From Bacteroidota bacterium (GTDB lineage: Bacteria; Bacteroidota; Bacteroidia; UKL13-3), in the NCBI GenBank assembly GCA_947462865.1, contig CANHRW010000153.1, positions 1 to 5,189 of the forward strand: 5,189 nucleotides of DNA, written 5' to 3'. Numbering within the stretch: position 1 is the first letter of the stretch; every line of letters begins with the position of its first letter. The notes below the pieces were generated by a model. The model did no database searches, was not told the origin of the DNA, and saw only the letters and a list, made by a program, of their open reading frames with translations. The position numbers were made by a program, and so were the translations under genes. Shown here piece after piece: positions 1-5,189 of the stretch.

Positions 1-656
1 GCAATTTCAGCCAAAGTATTTGTGTAATAAGAAAAGACATCTTCACTTTTCATCTTACTCATTTGTTTGAGTAGGTTGTCGTATCTTTTACTTAAATCAC
101 TGATACATACTGTTAACGCTTTGCCACCTGTTTTCATTTGAAGTAGTTCCAGTTTAATTTTATTCTTCCAAAGCAAATCATATGTTTGATAATTTTCTGG
201 CCAAATTGCAATCTCTCTGTTGGTTAGAAAAGAATCATTTACACTAAAATCAAAAGATGTTTGTAAGAGTTCTTTGGTATATTGAATACGTTCTTGAACC
301 CTGTTTTGATACAAATTATAAATATCAAAAAGTTTATCCACTTTCCCTTGTAAGATATCGTCATCTAATTCATGCTTGAAAGTAGCAAAATTGTCAATGT
401 CTTGTTTTAAAAAATACACCTTGGAAGGGTCAAGGTTTTTGATATATTCATTGAGTAAGTTTTCTGATAATAAGTCGTCTATGGCTAGTTTTCTGTAGTG
501 ATAACCATTTAAAATTTGTCCAGCTAATTGATACACCATTGGGTGTTGTGGTTCAGGGCTGAATTTTTTAAGTACTACTTTTGTACTGTCAGTGGCAAAT
601 AAAAATTGATGAAATACGAGTAACAAAATAACGAGGGTTGAAATGCGTTTTTTCAT
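1..656 (-). CDS. prc: Tail-specific (C-terminal processing) protease Prc, family S41, N-terminal part only
   Basis: The frame opens with ATG at 656 and stays open to the window edge, giving 218 codons plus two bases of an Ala codon. Residues 1-21 look like a signal peptide: MKKR, then a hydrophobic run ending LFLFA, with cleavage likely after Ala21, so the product should be exported to the periplasm. Residues about 45-200 resemble the helical N-terminal domain of tail-specific proteases (DUF3340/TSP_NTD type), including YIKNLDPSKVYFLKQDIDNF at 71-90 and IAIWPENYQTYDLLWKNKIK at 149-168. Full-length relatives have roughly 680-720 residues, with a PDZ domain and a Ser-Lys catalytic dyad. Those parts lie outside this window, so activity cannot be judged. 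Family members trim or degrade envelope proteins from their C-termini; substrates here are unknown. It lies 70 bp downstream of the YdeI-family gene on the same strand, so it could be co-transcribed or use its own weak promoter at 673-701. Confidence 0.88.
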   Translation of the reverse strand, partial: MKKRISTLVILLLVFHQFLFATDSTKVVLKKFSPEPQHPMVYQLAGQILNGYHYRKLAIDDLLSENLLNEYIKNLDPSKVYFLKQDIDNFATFKHELDDDILQGKVDKLFDIYNLYQNRVQERIQYTKELLQTSFDFSVNDSFLTNREIAIWPENYQTYDLLWKNKIKLELLQMKTGGKALTVCISDLSKRYDNLLKQMSKMKSEDVFSYYTNTLAEI

Positions 657-672
657 ACTGGCAAATTAAATT

Positions 673-701
673 AAAAATTAGATTCTTGGTGGTAAATACA
701 A
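673..701 (-). promoter_or_regulatory. Possible weak promoter for prc
   Basis: On the minus strand a TTG (699-701) is followed after 18 bp by TAATTTTT (673-680). This matches the Bacteroidota pattern TTG-N17-23-TAnnTTTG except for the last G. The box ends 16 bp before the prc ATG, leaving a very short leader. The spacing fits, but such AT-rich matches arise easily by chance. Confidence 0.28.
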
Positions 702-726
702 GGAATATTGGATTGATGTGCATAAT

Positions 727-1347
727 TTAATCATTCAATCCTTTTCCTAATTTAATTTTTGCTTCAAACTTTTTGATCCTACTTATTCGAGTTTGAGTCT
801 GTTTGGCTCCAGTAAAAAATAAGCAATAACCTCTTTGTCTCCCTGGTGTTAGTGCATTAAATGCATTTTCAAGCGTTTTGTCTTGTTTGAAAATTTGAAG
901 CAGTTCATCTGGGATATGAATTACTGGCCTCTTTTTGACCAATGAAACTGGACTGTTAGTTTGAATATCAATAGCCTCTTTGATAGTAGCCTGAATAATT
1001 TCAAGTTGACTTACAATTTCATTTGTACTTCTAAATTCTATGCGTCTTCCAGATTGAGCGTTTTCGCCTGGCTTTTTTAAAATAGATGTATGGTCAGTTA
1101 AAAGATGACCATTAAAAAATTCTAATGAACAAAACTCTTTGAAAACTGCCAACATTATTAGGTTTTTCTTATTTAGCGTATAAGTTGGAAAGCCCCATTT
1201 AATTTCTTCCTCAAGACCAGATGCCATTAATAGTTCTCGCAATAAATGTAATTCTTGACTCCAGGGATTTACTTTACAAGCTGGAGTTGCTGCCAGTTTA
1301 CATCTTCCACAACCTTCTACAAGAAATTTATCTACAGCAGTATTCAT
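727..1347 (-). CDS. YdeI/OmpD-associated family protein with DUF1801-like domain
   Basis: This encodes 206 residues from ATG 1347. The frame is open further upstream, but that part translates the terminator and the 3' half of the tRNA (MGSRVRVPSAP is a classic tRNA read-through peptide), so 1347 is the sensible start. No Shine-Dalgarno is visible. Residues about 30-130 resemble DUF1801, with EEIKWGFPTYTL at 47-58. Residues about 145-206 match the YdeI/OmpD-associated (OmdA) C-terminal domain: IPDELLQIF, then LTPGRQRGY at 166-174, SRIKKFEAKI at 189-198 and a terminal GKGLND. A short N-terminal stretch carries C13-x2-C16-x7-C24, which could bind a metal or be redox-active; that is inference. 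There is no signal peptide or membrane segment, so it is probably cytosolic. The family name suggests a bacteriocin-protection or stress role, but the biochemistry is unknown. It lies between a tRNA-Asp terminator upstream and prc downstream. Confidence 0.85.
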   Translation of the reverse strand: MNTAVDKFLVEGCGRCKLAATPACKVNPWSQELHLLRELLMASGLEEEIKWGFPTYTLNKKNLIMLAVFKEFCSLEFFNGHLLTDHTSILKKPGENAQSGRRIEFRSTNEIVSQLEIIQATIKEAIDIQTNSPVSLVKKRPVIHIPDELLQIFKQDKTLENAFNALTPGRQRGYCLFFTGAKQTQTRISRIKKFEAKIKLGKGLND

Positions 1348-1399
1348 AGGGTTTGTATCGATCAATTGATGGTTCAAATTAGCATGAAAAAGTGGGAAT

Positions 1400-1433
1400 A
1401 AAAAAAGCCCTCTAGATAAAGAGAGCTTTTTTT
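1400..1433 (-). terminator. Intrinsic terminator of the tRNA-Asp transcript
   Basis: An 8-bp stem (1406-1413 with 1420-1427) encloses a 6-nt loop (1414-1419). Reading the minus strand, the stem is AGCTCTCT/AGAGGGCT with one G-U wobble and is followed directly by seven U. An A-run (1427-1433 read in reverse) precedes it. On the plus strand the wobble becomes a C-A mismatch, so the structure favours termination of minus-strand RNA. It starts about 8 nt after the tRNA, which separates the tRNA from the YdeI-family gene. Confidence 0.85.
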
Positions 1434-1434
1434 G

Positions 1435-1508
1435 CGGTGCGGACGGGACTCGAACCCGCGACCCCATGCGTGACAGGCATGTATTCTAACCAGCTGAACT
1501 ACCGCACC
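1435..1508 (-). tRNA. tRNA-Asp (anticodon GTC)
   Basis: The 74-nt minus-strand gene folds as a full cloverleaf. The acceptor stem is GGTGCGG/CCGCACC (1502-1508 with 1436-1442), with discriminator G at 1435. The D stem is GTTC/GAAT with one G-U pair. The anticodon stem is CATGC/GCATG around loop CTGTCAC, giving anticodon GTC. The variable loop is GGGTC, and the T stem GCGGG/CCCGT encloses TTCGAGT. The 3' CCA is not encoded; the bases after the discriminator are CAAAAA, so CCA must be added after transcription. A strong promoter lies just upstream (1521-1550) and a terminator just downstream, so it appears to be a single-gene transcription unit. Confidence 0.97.
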
Positions 1509-1520
1509 AATTGGGGAGTG

Positions 1521-1550
1521 CAAATGTAACAAACTCTTTTATTTTGTCAA
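1521..1550 (-). promoter_or_regulatory. Promoter of tRNA-Asp, Bacteroidota sigma-70 type
   Basis: On the minus strand TTG (1548-1550, within TTGAC) is followed after 19 bp by TACATTTG (1521-1528). The second box is a perfect match to the Bacteroidota -7 consensus TAnnTTTG, and the spacing falls in the usual range. The box ends 12 bp before the mature tRNA 5' end, so a short leader of a few bases is expected, as is normal for a tRNA gene. Confidence 0.8.
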
Positions 1551-1622
1551 GCATCTTTTGAATAAAAAATGTTAGAATAATCATTTTAGACCATTAAATT
1601 GGCTTAATCACCTCGTTTTGAG

Positions 1623-1655
1623 TTGAAAATGATTTGAGTATAAATAAAAACTTTG
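1623..1655 (+). promoter_or_regulatory. Tentative accA promoter
   Basis: TTG at 1623-1625 is followed after 22 bp by AAACTTTG (1648-1655), which matches TAnnTTTG at all but its first base. This would give an accA leader of about 60 nt containing the hairpin at 1684-1705. It is the best candidate I can see between the tRNA and accA, but both elements are weak in such AT-rich sequence. Confidence 0.3.
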
Positions 1656-1683
1656 CAAAAACTGTGCTTTTTCTCAAATTGCA

Positions 1684-1705
1684 GGTCTAATTGAAAGATT
1701 AGATC
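1684..1705 (+). repeat. Inverted repeat / hairpin in the accA leader
   Basis: TCTAAT (1686-1691) and ATTAGA (1698-1703) are perfect inverted repeats around the loop TGAAAG. In RNA the stem extends to 8 bp with a G1685-U1704 wobble and G1684-C1705. It ends 16 nt before the accA ATG and has no following U-tract, so it is not a terminator. It could be an operator, an RNA structure affecting translation, or chance. Confidence 0.35.
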
Positions 1706-1721
1706 CTAAATAAAATAAAAA

Positions 1722-2672
1722 ATGACAAGTTTCGATTTTGAAAAATCAATACAAGAATTAGAAGAACAATTGGCTGAATTTGAAAAGAGCCAAGAAAAGG
1801 GCAAGATAGATTTGTCCGATAAAATAGAAGAGATCAAAAGTAAAATTCAAGAAGAAAAAGTAAAGGTATATGGCAATCTAAATGGTTGGCAAAGGGTTCA
1901 AATAAGTCGACACCCAGAAAGACCATATACCTTAGATTATATTGAAAATTGTTTTGACGATTTCATTGAATTTCACGGAGATAGGGGTGTTAAAGACGAC
2001 AAAGCGATGATAGGTGGATTGGCCAAACTCAATGAGCAATCAGTGATGGTAATAGGTCATCAAAAAGGTAGAAATACCAAACAAAGACAATACAGAAATT
2101 TTGGAATGCCAAACCCTGAAGGATATAGAAAAGCGTTACGCTTGATGAAAATGGCTGAAAAATTTGGTATTCCTGTGGTTTGTTTAATAGATACTCCAGG
2201 AGCATCGCCTGGTTTAGAGGCAGAAGAACGTGGACAAGGAGAGGCCATAGCTAGAAATTTACTGGAAATGTCTGTTTTAAAAGTACCCGTAATTTGTATC
2301 ATTATAGGAGAAGGTGCCTCAGGAGGTGCACTAGGAATTGGTATAGGAGATAAGGTTTTAATGATGGAAAATACTTGGTATTCAGTTATTTCTCCTGAAT
2401 CATGTTCATCTATACTTTGGAGAAGTTGGGAGCACAAAGAAAAAGCTGCTGAAGCATTAAAACTAACAGCAAATGATATGCTGGGTAACAAATTAATAGA
2501 CGGAATTATTTCAGAACCTTTAGGGGGAGCACACCAAGATACTTCAATTACTTACAAGTTATTTAAAGATGGATTGTTACATGCTTTTGATGCTGTTCAA
2601 AAGGTGCCTATTGAAACTTTGATAGAACAAAGAATTCAGAAGTTTTCTGAAATGGGTGCGTTTGATGAATAA
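1722..2672 (+). CDS. accA: Acetyl-CoA carboxylase carboxyltransferase subunit alpha
   Basis: The 316-residue product is close to the E. coli AccA length (319). With AccD it forms the carboxyltransferase that moves the carboxyl group from carboxybiotin on AccB to acetyl-CoA, giving malonyl-CoA, the committed step of fatty acid synthesis. Residues 1-50 form a charged helical, probably coiled-coil, start. HGDRG (85-89) and GHQKGRNTKQR (112-122) follow. The crotonase-fold core has LIDTPGASPGLEAEERGQ (155-172), GEGASGGALGIG (196-207), SVISPESCSSILW (221-233) and EPLGGAH (265-271). The Gly-Gly pair of GASGGA corresponds to the oxyanion-hole region of the family. Ser162 sits where E. coli has Tyr (GAYPG). 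No accD, accB or accC is visible nearby. The ATG at 1722 has no Shine-Dalgarno but gives the expected family N-terminus. The stop lies 1 bp from that of the convergent WbqC-like gene. Confidence 0.97.
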   Translation: MTSFDFEKSIQELEEQLAEFEKSQEKGKIDLSDKIEEIKSKIQEEKVKVYGNLNGWQRVQISRHPERPYTLDYIENCFDDFIEFHGDRGVKDDKAMIGGLAKLNEQSVMVIGHQKGRNTKQRQYRNFGMPNPEGYRKALRLMKMAEKFGIPVVCLIDTPGASPGLEAEERGQGEAIARNLLEMSVLKVPVICIIIGEGASGGALGIGIGDKVLMMENTWYSVISPESCSSILWRSWEHKEKAAEALKLTANDMLGNKLIDGIISEPLGGAHQDTSITYKLFKDGLLHAFDAVQKVPIETLIEQRIQKFSEMGAFDE

Positions 2673-2673
2673 A

Positions 2674-3291
2674 TTATTTTTTTAACAAGCTCAGACTATC
2701 AGGACCCAAATTGAATAGTAAATCAAGTATTGAAAGGTTTTGAATACGTCCAAATTTTTCTTCAAAAACTTGCCAATACTGAATGGGTGTGATGAGTTCG
2801 TTTTCTCTGCTTTTATTTTTAGGGTTGAAATTGAATCTAAAATCAATCATTTCAGTTGTTTCTGAAATATATGCTGAAGAAAATTGAAGTGGTTGTTCTA
2901 ATTTCAAACATTTTAAGATCAATTTTAATACTGTAAGGTTGAATTCATATAAACTTTCAAACGTATTGTCTTTGTAAATGCGAATAAAATAATCGGCATA
3001 AAATTCAAAATAAGCTGATTTGCCATAAGCCGATTGGATGCTTTGCCAATGTTGGCTTCTCCAATCAAAATCATTTTCAATAGCAATGGAAGCATACAAT
3101 TGTTTTGCCCCATTTTTTTTAACTGGGATGATGAGGTCTAATTCTCCGTTTGCTCCCAATATTTTACAACGGTTTCTGTAAGTTTGTTTGTTGTAATGGT
3201 CAAATTTTTCTAATGTACAATCTGGTAGCCTGACATAGTGTTGAAACCAAGCAATACAAGGTAAATAATGAAGGGTAAATAAATTGCTCAT
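2674..3291 (-). CDS. WbqC-like family protein
   Basis: This 205-residue protein matches the WbqC-like family (PF08889) as I know it. An N-terminal HYLPCIAWFQHYV (8-20) is followed by YRNRCKILGANGELDLIIPV (38-57), DWRSQHWQSIQSAYGKSAYF (76-95) and LYEFNLTVLKLIL (114-126). The C-terminal part has PIQYWQVFEEKFGRIQNLSI (169-188) and ends in LDLLFNLGPDS, again family-like. There is no signal peptide or membrane segment. The family is named after an O-antigen cluster gene, but no activity is firmly established, so I assign none. It is the last gene of the lysC-folK-kinase operon. Its ATG overlaps the kinase stop as ATGA (4 nt), which suggests translational coupling. The 3' end meets accA tail to tail with a 1-bp gap and no hairpin terminator, so its transcript probably runs into antisense accA. 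Confidence 0.87.
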   Translation of the reverse strand: MSNLFTLHYLPCIAWFQHYVRLPDCTLEKFDHYNKQTYRNRCKILGANGELDLIIPVKKNGAKQLYASIAIENDFDWRSQHWQSIQSAYGKSAYFEFYADYFIRIYKDNTFESLYEFNLTVLKLILKCLKLEQPLQFSSAYISETTEMIDFRFNFNPKNKSRENELITPIQYWQVFEEKFGRIQNLSILDLLFNLGPDSLSLLKK

Positions 3292-3947
3292 AAGGTTATT
3301 TTGTGAATGCCCGCCGAAAAATTCTCAAAACAAAGTGATTTAATTTTTAAATAATCCGATTCATTTTTTACAAAATCAATGGCACTACAATCTAATAAGA
3401 TAATGCGCATATCTTGCTGCTGATGCATGTATTCGAAATAAGCCTTTTGCAAGCGTTCAAGATAGTCGGCATCTATAGATTGTTCGTAAGACCGGCCTCT
3501 GTTCTTTATTTGCCATAGCAGTTTTTCAATGGGATTGTGTAAATAGATTAACAGATCAGGTTTACGCAATTGCAATTGAATAATGCTAAAAAGCTTTACA
3601 TACAAATCGTACTCATCTTCGTCTAAATTAACTTTAGAAAAGAGTAAACATTTGGCAAAAATATAATCGCTCACCAATTGATTGTTAAACAATTCAAGAC
3701 TGTTGAGTTGCAGCTTTAATTGATTAAACCTAGCTGCTAAGAAACTCATTTCAAGTGGAAAAGCATACCTTCTCTGGTCTTCATAAAATTTAGGAAGAAA
3801 GGAATTGTCTTCAAATTCTTCTAATAAAATTTTACCATTTAAATCGGTTACAAGTTGATGAGCCAAGCTTGTTTTTCCTGATCCGATATTGCCTTCAATG
3901 GCAATAAAAGGGTATTTACAATTGGTATGGTAATTTCCTATATCCAT
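3288..3947 (-). CDS. Deoxynucleoside kinase (dNK family)
   Basis: The 219-residue product is a P-loop kinase of the deoxynucleoside kinase family, which phosphorylates deoxynucleosides to their 5'-monophosphates in dNTP salvage. The Walker A motif is GNIGSGKT (19-26). LLEEFEDNSFLPKFYED (41-57) contains the likely catalytic-base Glu (43 or 44). FPLEMSFLAARFNQLK (63-78) resembles the substrate-side helix, VSDYIFAK (92-99) corresponds to the region after the usual D/E-R-S motif, DLLIYLHNP (131-139) is a core strand, and NRGRSYEQ (149-156) is the LID region with arginines for phosphate contact. The usual D/E-R-S motif is not evident; SDY stands in its place. Specificity (dAdo, dGuo, dCyd or dThd) cannot be read from sequence. 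The start at 3947 overlaps folK by 10 nt; the next Met lies beyond the P-loop, so a later start is excluded. The stop overlaps the WbqC-like ATG. Confidence 0.9.
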   Translation of the reverse strand: MDIGNYHTNCKYPFIAIEGNIGSGKTSLAHQLVTDLNGKILLEEFEDNSFLPKFYEDQRRYAFPLEMSFLAARFNQLKLQLNSLELFNNQLVSDYIFAKCLLFSKVNLDEDEYDLYVKLFSIIQLQLRKPDLLIYLHNPIEKLLWQIKNRGRSYEQSIDADYLERLQKAYFEYMHQQQDMRIILLDCSAIDFVKNESDYLKIKSLCFENFSAGIHKITL

Positions 3948-4438
3948 ATTTTTTGTACTTCTTCAACAGCCAACTCATCGTTACAAGTAGCCAGTAATTC
4001 TTGGATAGTGACGTTTTTACCTGGGTAAATAAACTCAGGAGCCAATTGATTCAAAGGAATTAATGTGAATTTTCTGAACGGAATTTGAGGATGTGGAATG
4101 GTTAATTCTGAAGTCTTTAATTCAATTGAGTCGTAAAATAAAATATCGATATCAATGATGCGTTCTTCCCATCTTTGACTTCTGATTCTTCCCATTTTGA
4201 GTTCTATCGACAATAATTTTTCAAGTAAAATAGTTGGTTCTAAATCGGTTTCTACGAGCAGAGCCGCATTTAAAAAATCGGCTTGATCAGTTTTACCCCA
4301 GGCTTTTGTTTGGTATATAGAGGAAACAGCAAGTATTTGAACGGGCATTTGTTCTATTTCTGAAACGGCTTGTTTCAAGTTCAACTTTGCTTGGCCAATA
4401 TTAGATCCAAGAAGTAAATATGCCAAATGCGATTCCAT
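3938..4438 (-). CDS. folK: 2-amino-4-hydroxy-6-hydroxymethyldihydropteridine pyrophosphokinase (HPPK)
   Basis: This 166-residue protein has the usual length for HPPK. The enzyme transfers pyrophosphate from ATP to 6-hydroxymethyl-7,8-dihydropterin, giving the substrate of dihydropteroate synthase (FolP) in folate synthesis in the cytosol. Visible motifs are LLLGSNIG (8-15), SSIYQTKAWG (39-48), DFLNAAL (54-60), RWEERIIDIDILFYD (89-103) with the two Mg-binding aspartates D96 and D98, and IPHPQIPFRKFTLIPL (114-129) with H116 and R122 matching conserved ATP-site residues. The usual GPR before the aspartates is EER here. There is no fusion to FolB or FolP. The ATG overlaps the lysC stop by one base (TAATG), and the 3' end overlaps the kinase gene by 10 nt, so translation is probably coupled through the operon. 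Confidence 0.95.
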   Translation of the reverse strand: MESHLAYLLLGSNIGQAKLNLKQAVSEIEQMPVQILAVSSIYQTKAWGKTDQADFLNAALLVETDLEPTILLEKLLSIELKMGRIRSQRWEERIIDIDILFYDSIELKTSELTIPHPQIPFRKFTLIPLNQLAPEFIYPGKNVTIQELLATCNDELAVEEVQKIWI

Positions 4439-5189
4439 TATGATTGCGCATGATTAGCTGTAATTACCCATTGAACGGTATTGCGCGTTTTCTGCTCTAA
4501 CAATACTTTCTGTGCAGCTACATATTCAGGAATTGAATTGTTTTTAGCAAAACTGATTGTGAATAATTCAACAAACTGATTCACCTTTATTTCGTAATGT
4601 AAGGCTAATGCTAGCATTAATTCTTGTACCCTGGTTTCATGTTGATTGATACAGACACTGAAACTGATAGCTGAATTCTGCATGAGATTTACCTTTATCT
4701 GAAATTGATTAAAAAGGGCAAATAAATCACTTAACCTGTCTTCACTCATAAAAGAGAAGTCTTTACATTTAATAGAAAGCAAAGTTTGGTCTTTCTTCAA
4801 AATATAAGCGGGAACAGCATCTTCTTGTTCAATTTCAACACCTACACAAGTGCCTGTTGCATCTGGGTTAATGAACGATTTCACAAATAAAGGAATTTGC
4901 TTTTGTTGTAATGGTTGTATGGTTTTTGGATGAATAATTGTTGCGCCATAAAAGGCCATTTCAATGGCTCTTGGATAACTTAGATTTTCAATTTTAATGG
5001 CATCAGGAAACAATTTAGGATCTGCATTCATTACGCCAGATACATCTTTCCAAATGGTCAATTCTTTTGCGTTTAAACAATTTGCAAAAATAGCAGCAGA
5101 ATAATCAGAACCTTCTCTGCCTAATGTGGTTGTGAGGTTGTCATTGTTTTTTCCAATGAAACCTTGTGTAATCACCATTTGTTTTTTTA
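4438..5189 (-). CDS. lysC: Aspartate kinase, C-terminal part only
   Basis: The frame is open to the right edge; codons for K-K-Q precede the first visible Met, which is internal, so the true start lies outside. About 250 C-terminal residues are present of a protein that usually has about 420-450. Aspartokinase phosphorylates aspartate, the first step toward lysine, threonine, methionine and diaminopimelate. Counting from the Met at 5178, VITQGFIGKN (2-11), TTTLGREGSDYSA (16-28), WKDVSGVMNADP (43-54) and GATIIHPKTI (78-87) belong to the end of the kinase domain. Residues about 130-240 form the ACT regulatory region: a first ACT unit starting QTLLSIKC, and a second with LFTISFA and a final VLLEQKTRNTVQWVI. 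Feedback inhibition by lysine or threonine is therefore likely but not proven. No C-terminal homoserine dehydrogenase is fused, because the stop follows directly and overlaps the folK ATG (TAATG). It is the first gene of the operon visible here. Confidence 0.95.
   Translation of the reverse strand, partial: KKQMVITQGFIGKNNDNLTTTLGREGSDYSAAIFANCLNAKELTIWKDVSGVMNADPKLFPDAIKIENLSYPRAIEMAFYGATIIHPKTIQPLQQKQIPLFVKSFINPDATGTCVGVEIEQEDAVPAYILKKDQTLLSIKCKDFSFMSEDRLSDLFALFNQFQIKVNLMQNSAISFSVCINQHETRVQELMLALALHYEIKVNQFVELFTISFAKNNSIPEYVAAQKVLLEQKTRNTVQWVITANHAQS

Noticed and set aside
1400..1433. The hairpin as a terminator for plus-strand transcription
   Set aside because: No plus-strand gene precedes it, and the plus-strand stem has a C-A mismatch where the minus-strand RNA has a G-U pair.
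1348..1467. Upstream extension of the YdeI-family reading frame
   Set aside because: It overlaps the tRNA-Asp 3' half and its terminator, and the peptide is the typical translation of a tRNA T-arm.
1435..1508. tRNA-Asp as an integration site for a mobile element
   Set aside because: No integrase gene and no direct repeat of the tRNA 3' end is visible in the window; the neighbours are ordinary chromosomal genes.
2060..2491. 143-codon minus-strand open frame inside accA
   Set aside because: It is antisense to the best conserved part of AccA, has no family resemblance, and follows from the codon usage of accA.
2671..2690. T-run between accA and the WbqC-like gene as a bidirectional terminator
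   Set aside because: No complementary stem is visible on either side of the run.
2925..3113. 62-codon minus-strand open frame inside the WbqC-like gene
   Set aside because: It is a shifted frame of a clearly coding region with no recognisable features.
5176..5178. ATG at 5178 as the start of lysC
   Set aside because: The frame stays open upstream to the window edge, and this Met falls in the middle of the aspartokinase catalytic domain.

Overview
The window looks like an ordinary chromosomal stretch from a member of the Bacteroidota. It is AT-rich. No start codon has a convincing Shine-Dalgarno sequence. The tRNA gene is preceded by a textbook Bacteroidota promoter (TTG, 19 bp, TACATTTG). 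The proteins (AccA, WbqC-like, Cys-rich YdeI type, Prc with a long N-terminal domain) read like those of that phylum. A position near Chitinophagales or Saprospirales is a guess. I see no mobile element, CRISPR array, rRNA gene or phage gene.

Layout from left to right. Positions 1-656 (minus) hold the N-terminal third of a secreted tail-specific protease (Prc, family S41), cut by the window edge. Positions 727-1347 (minus) hold a YdeI/OmpD-associated family protein with a DUF1801-like domain; the start is set at 1347 because the longer open frame runs through a terminator and a tRNA. Positions 1400-1433 are an intrinsic terminator that ends the tRNA-Asp(GTC) transcript (1435-1508, minus), whose promoter is at 1521-1550. 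The 213 bp between the tRNA and accA is a divergent regulatory region. It also holds a tentative accA promoter and a small hairpin in the accA leader. Positions 1722-2672 (plus) are a complete accA.

Positions 2674-5189 (minus) form a compact operon read in the order lysC (partial), folK, deoxynucleoside kinase, WbqC-like gene. Its junctions overlap by 1, 10 and 4 nt, so translational coupling is likely. The operon converges on accA with only 1 bp between the two stop codons.

Functionally the window is mostly housekeeping: malonyl-CoA formation for fatty acid synthesis (AccA), aspartate-family amino acids (LysC), folate synthesis (FolK), deoxynucleoside salvage (dNK), envelope proteolysis (Prc) and translation (tRNA-Asp). 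FolK and the kinase both support supply of DNA precursors, which may explain their pairing. The WbqC-like protein and the YdeI-family protein have no firmly known role. I found no evidence of a new multi-gene system. The points most worth a second look are the WbqC gene's place in this operon, the cysteine motif of the YdeI-family protein, the changed D/E-R-S region of the kinase and one serine in AccA.
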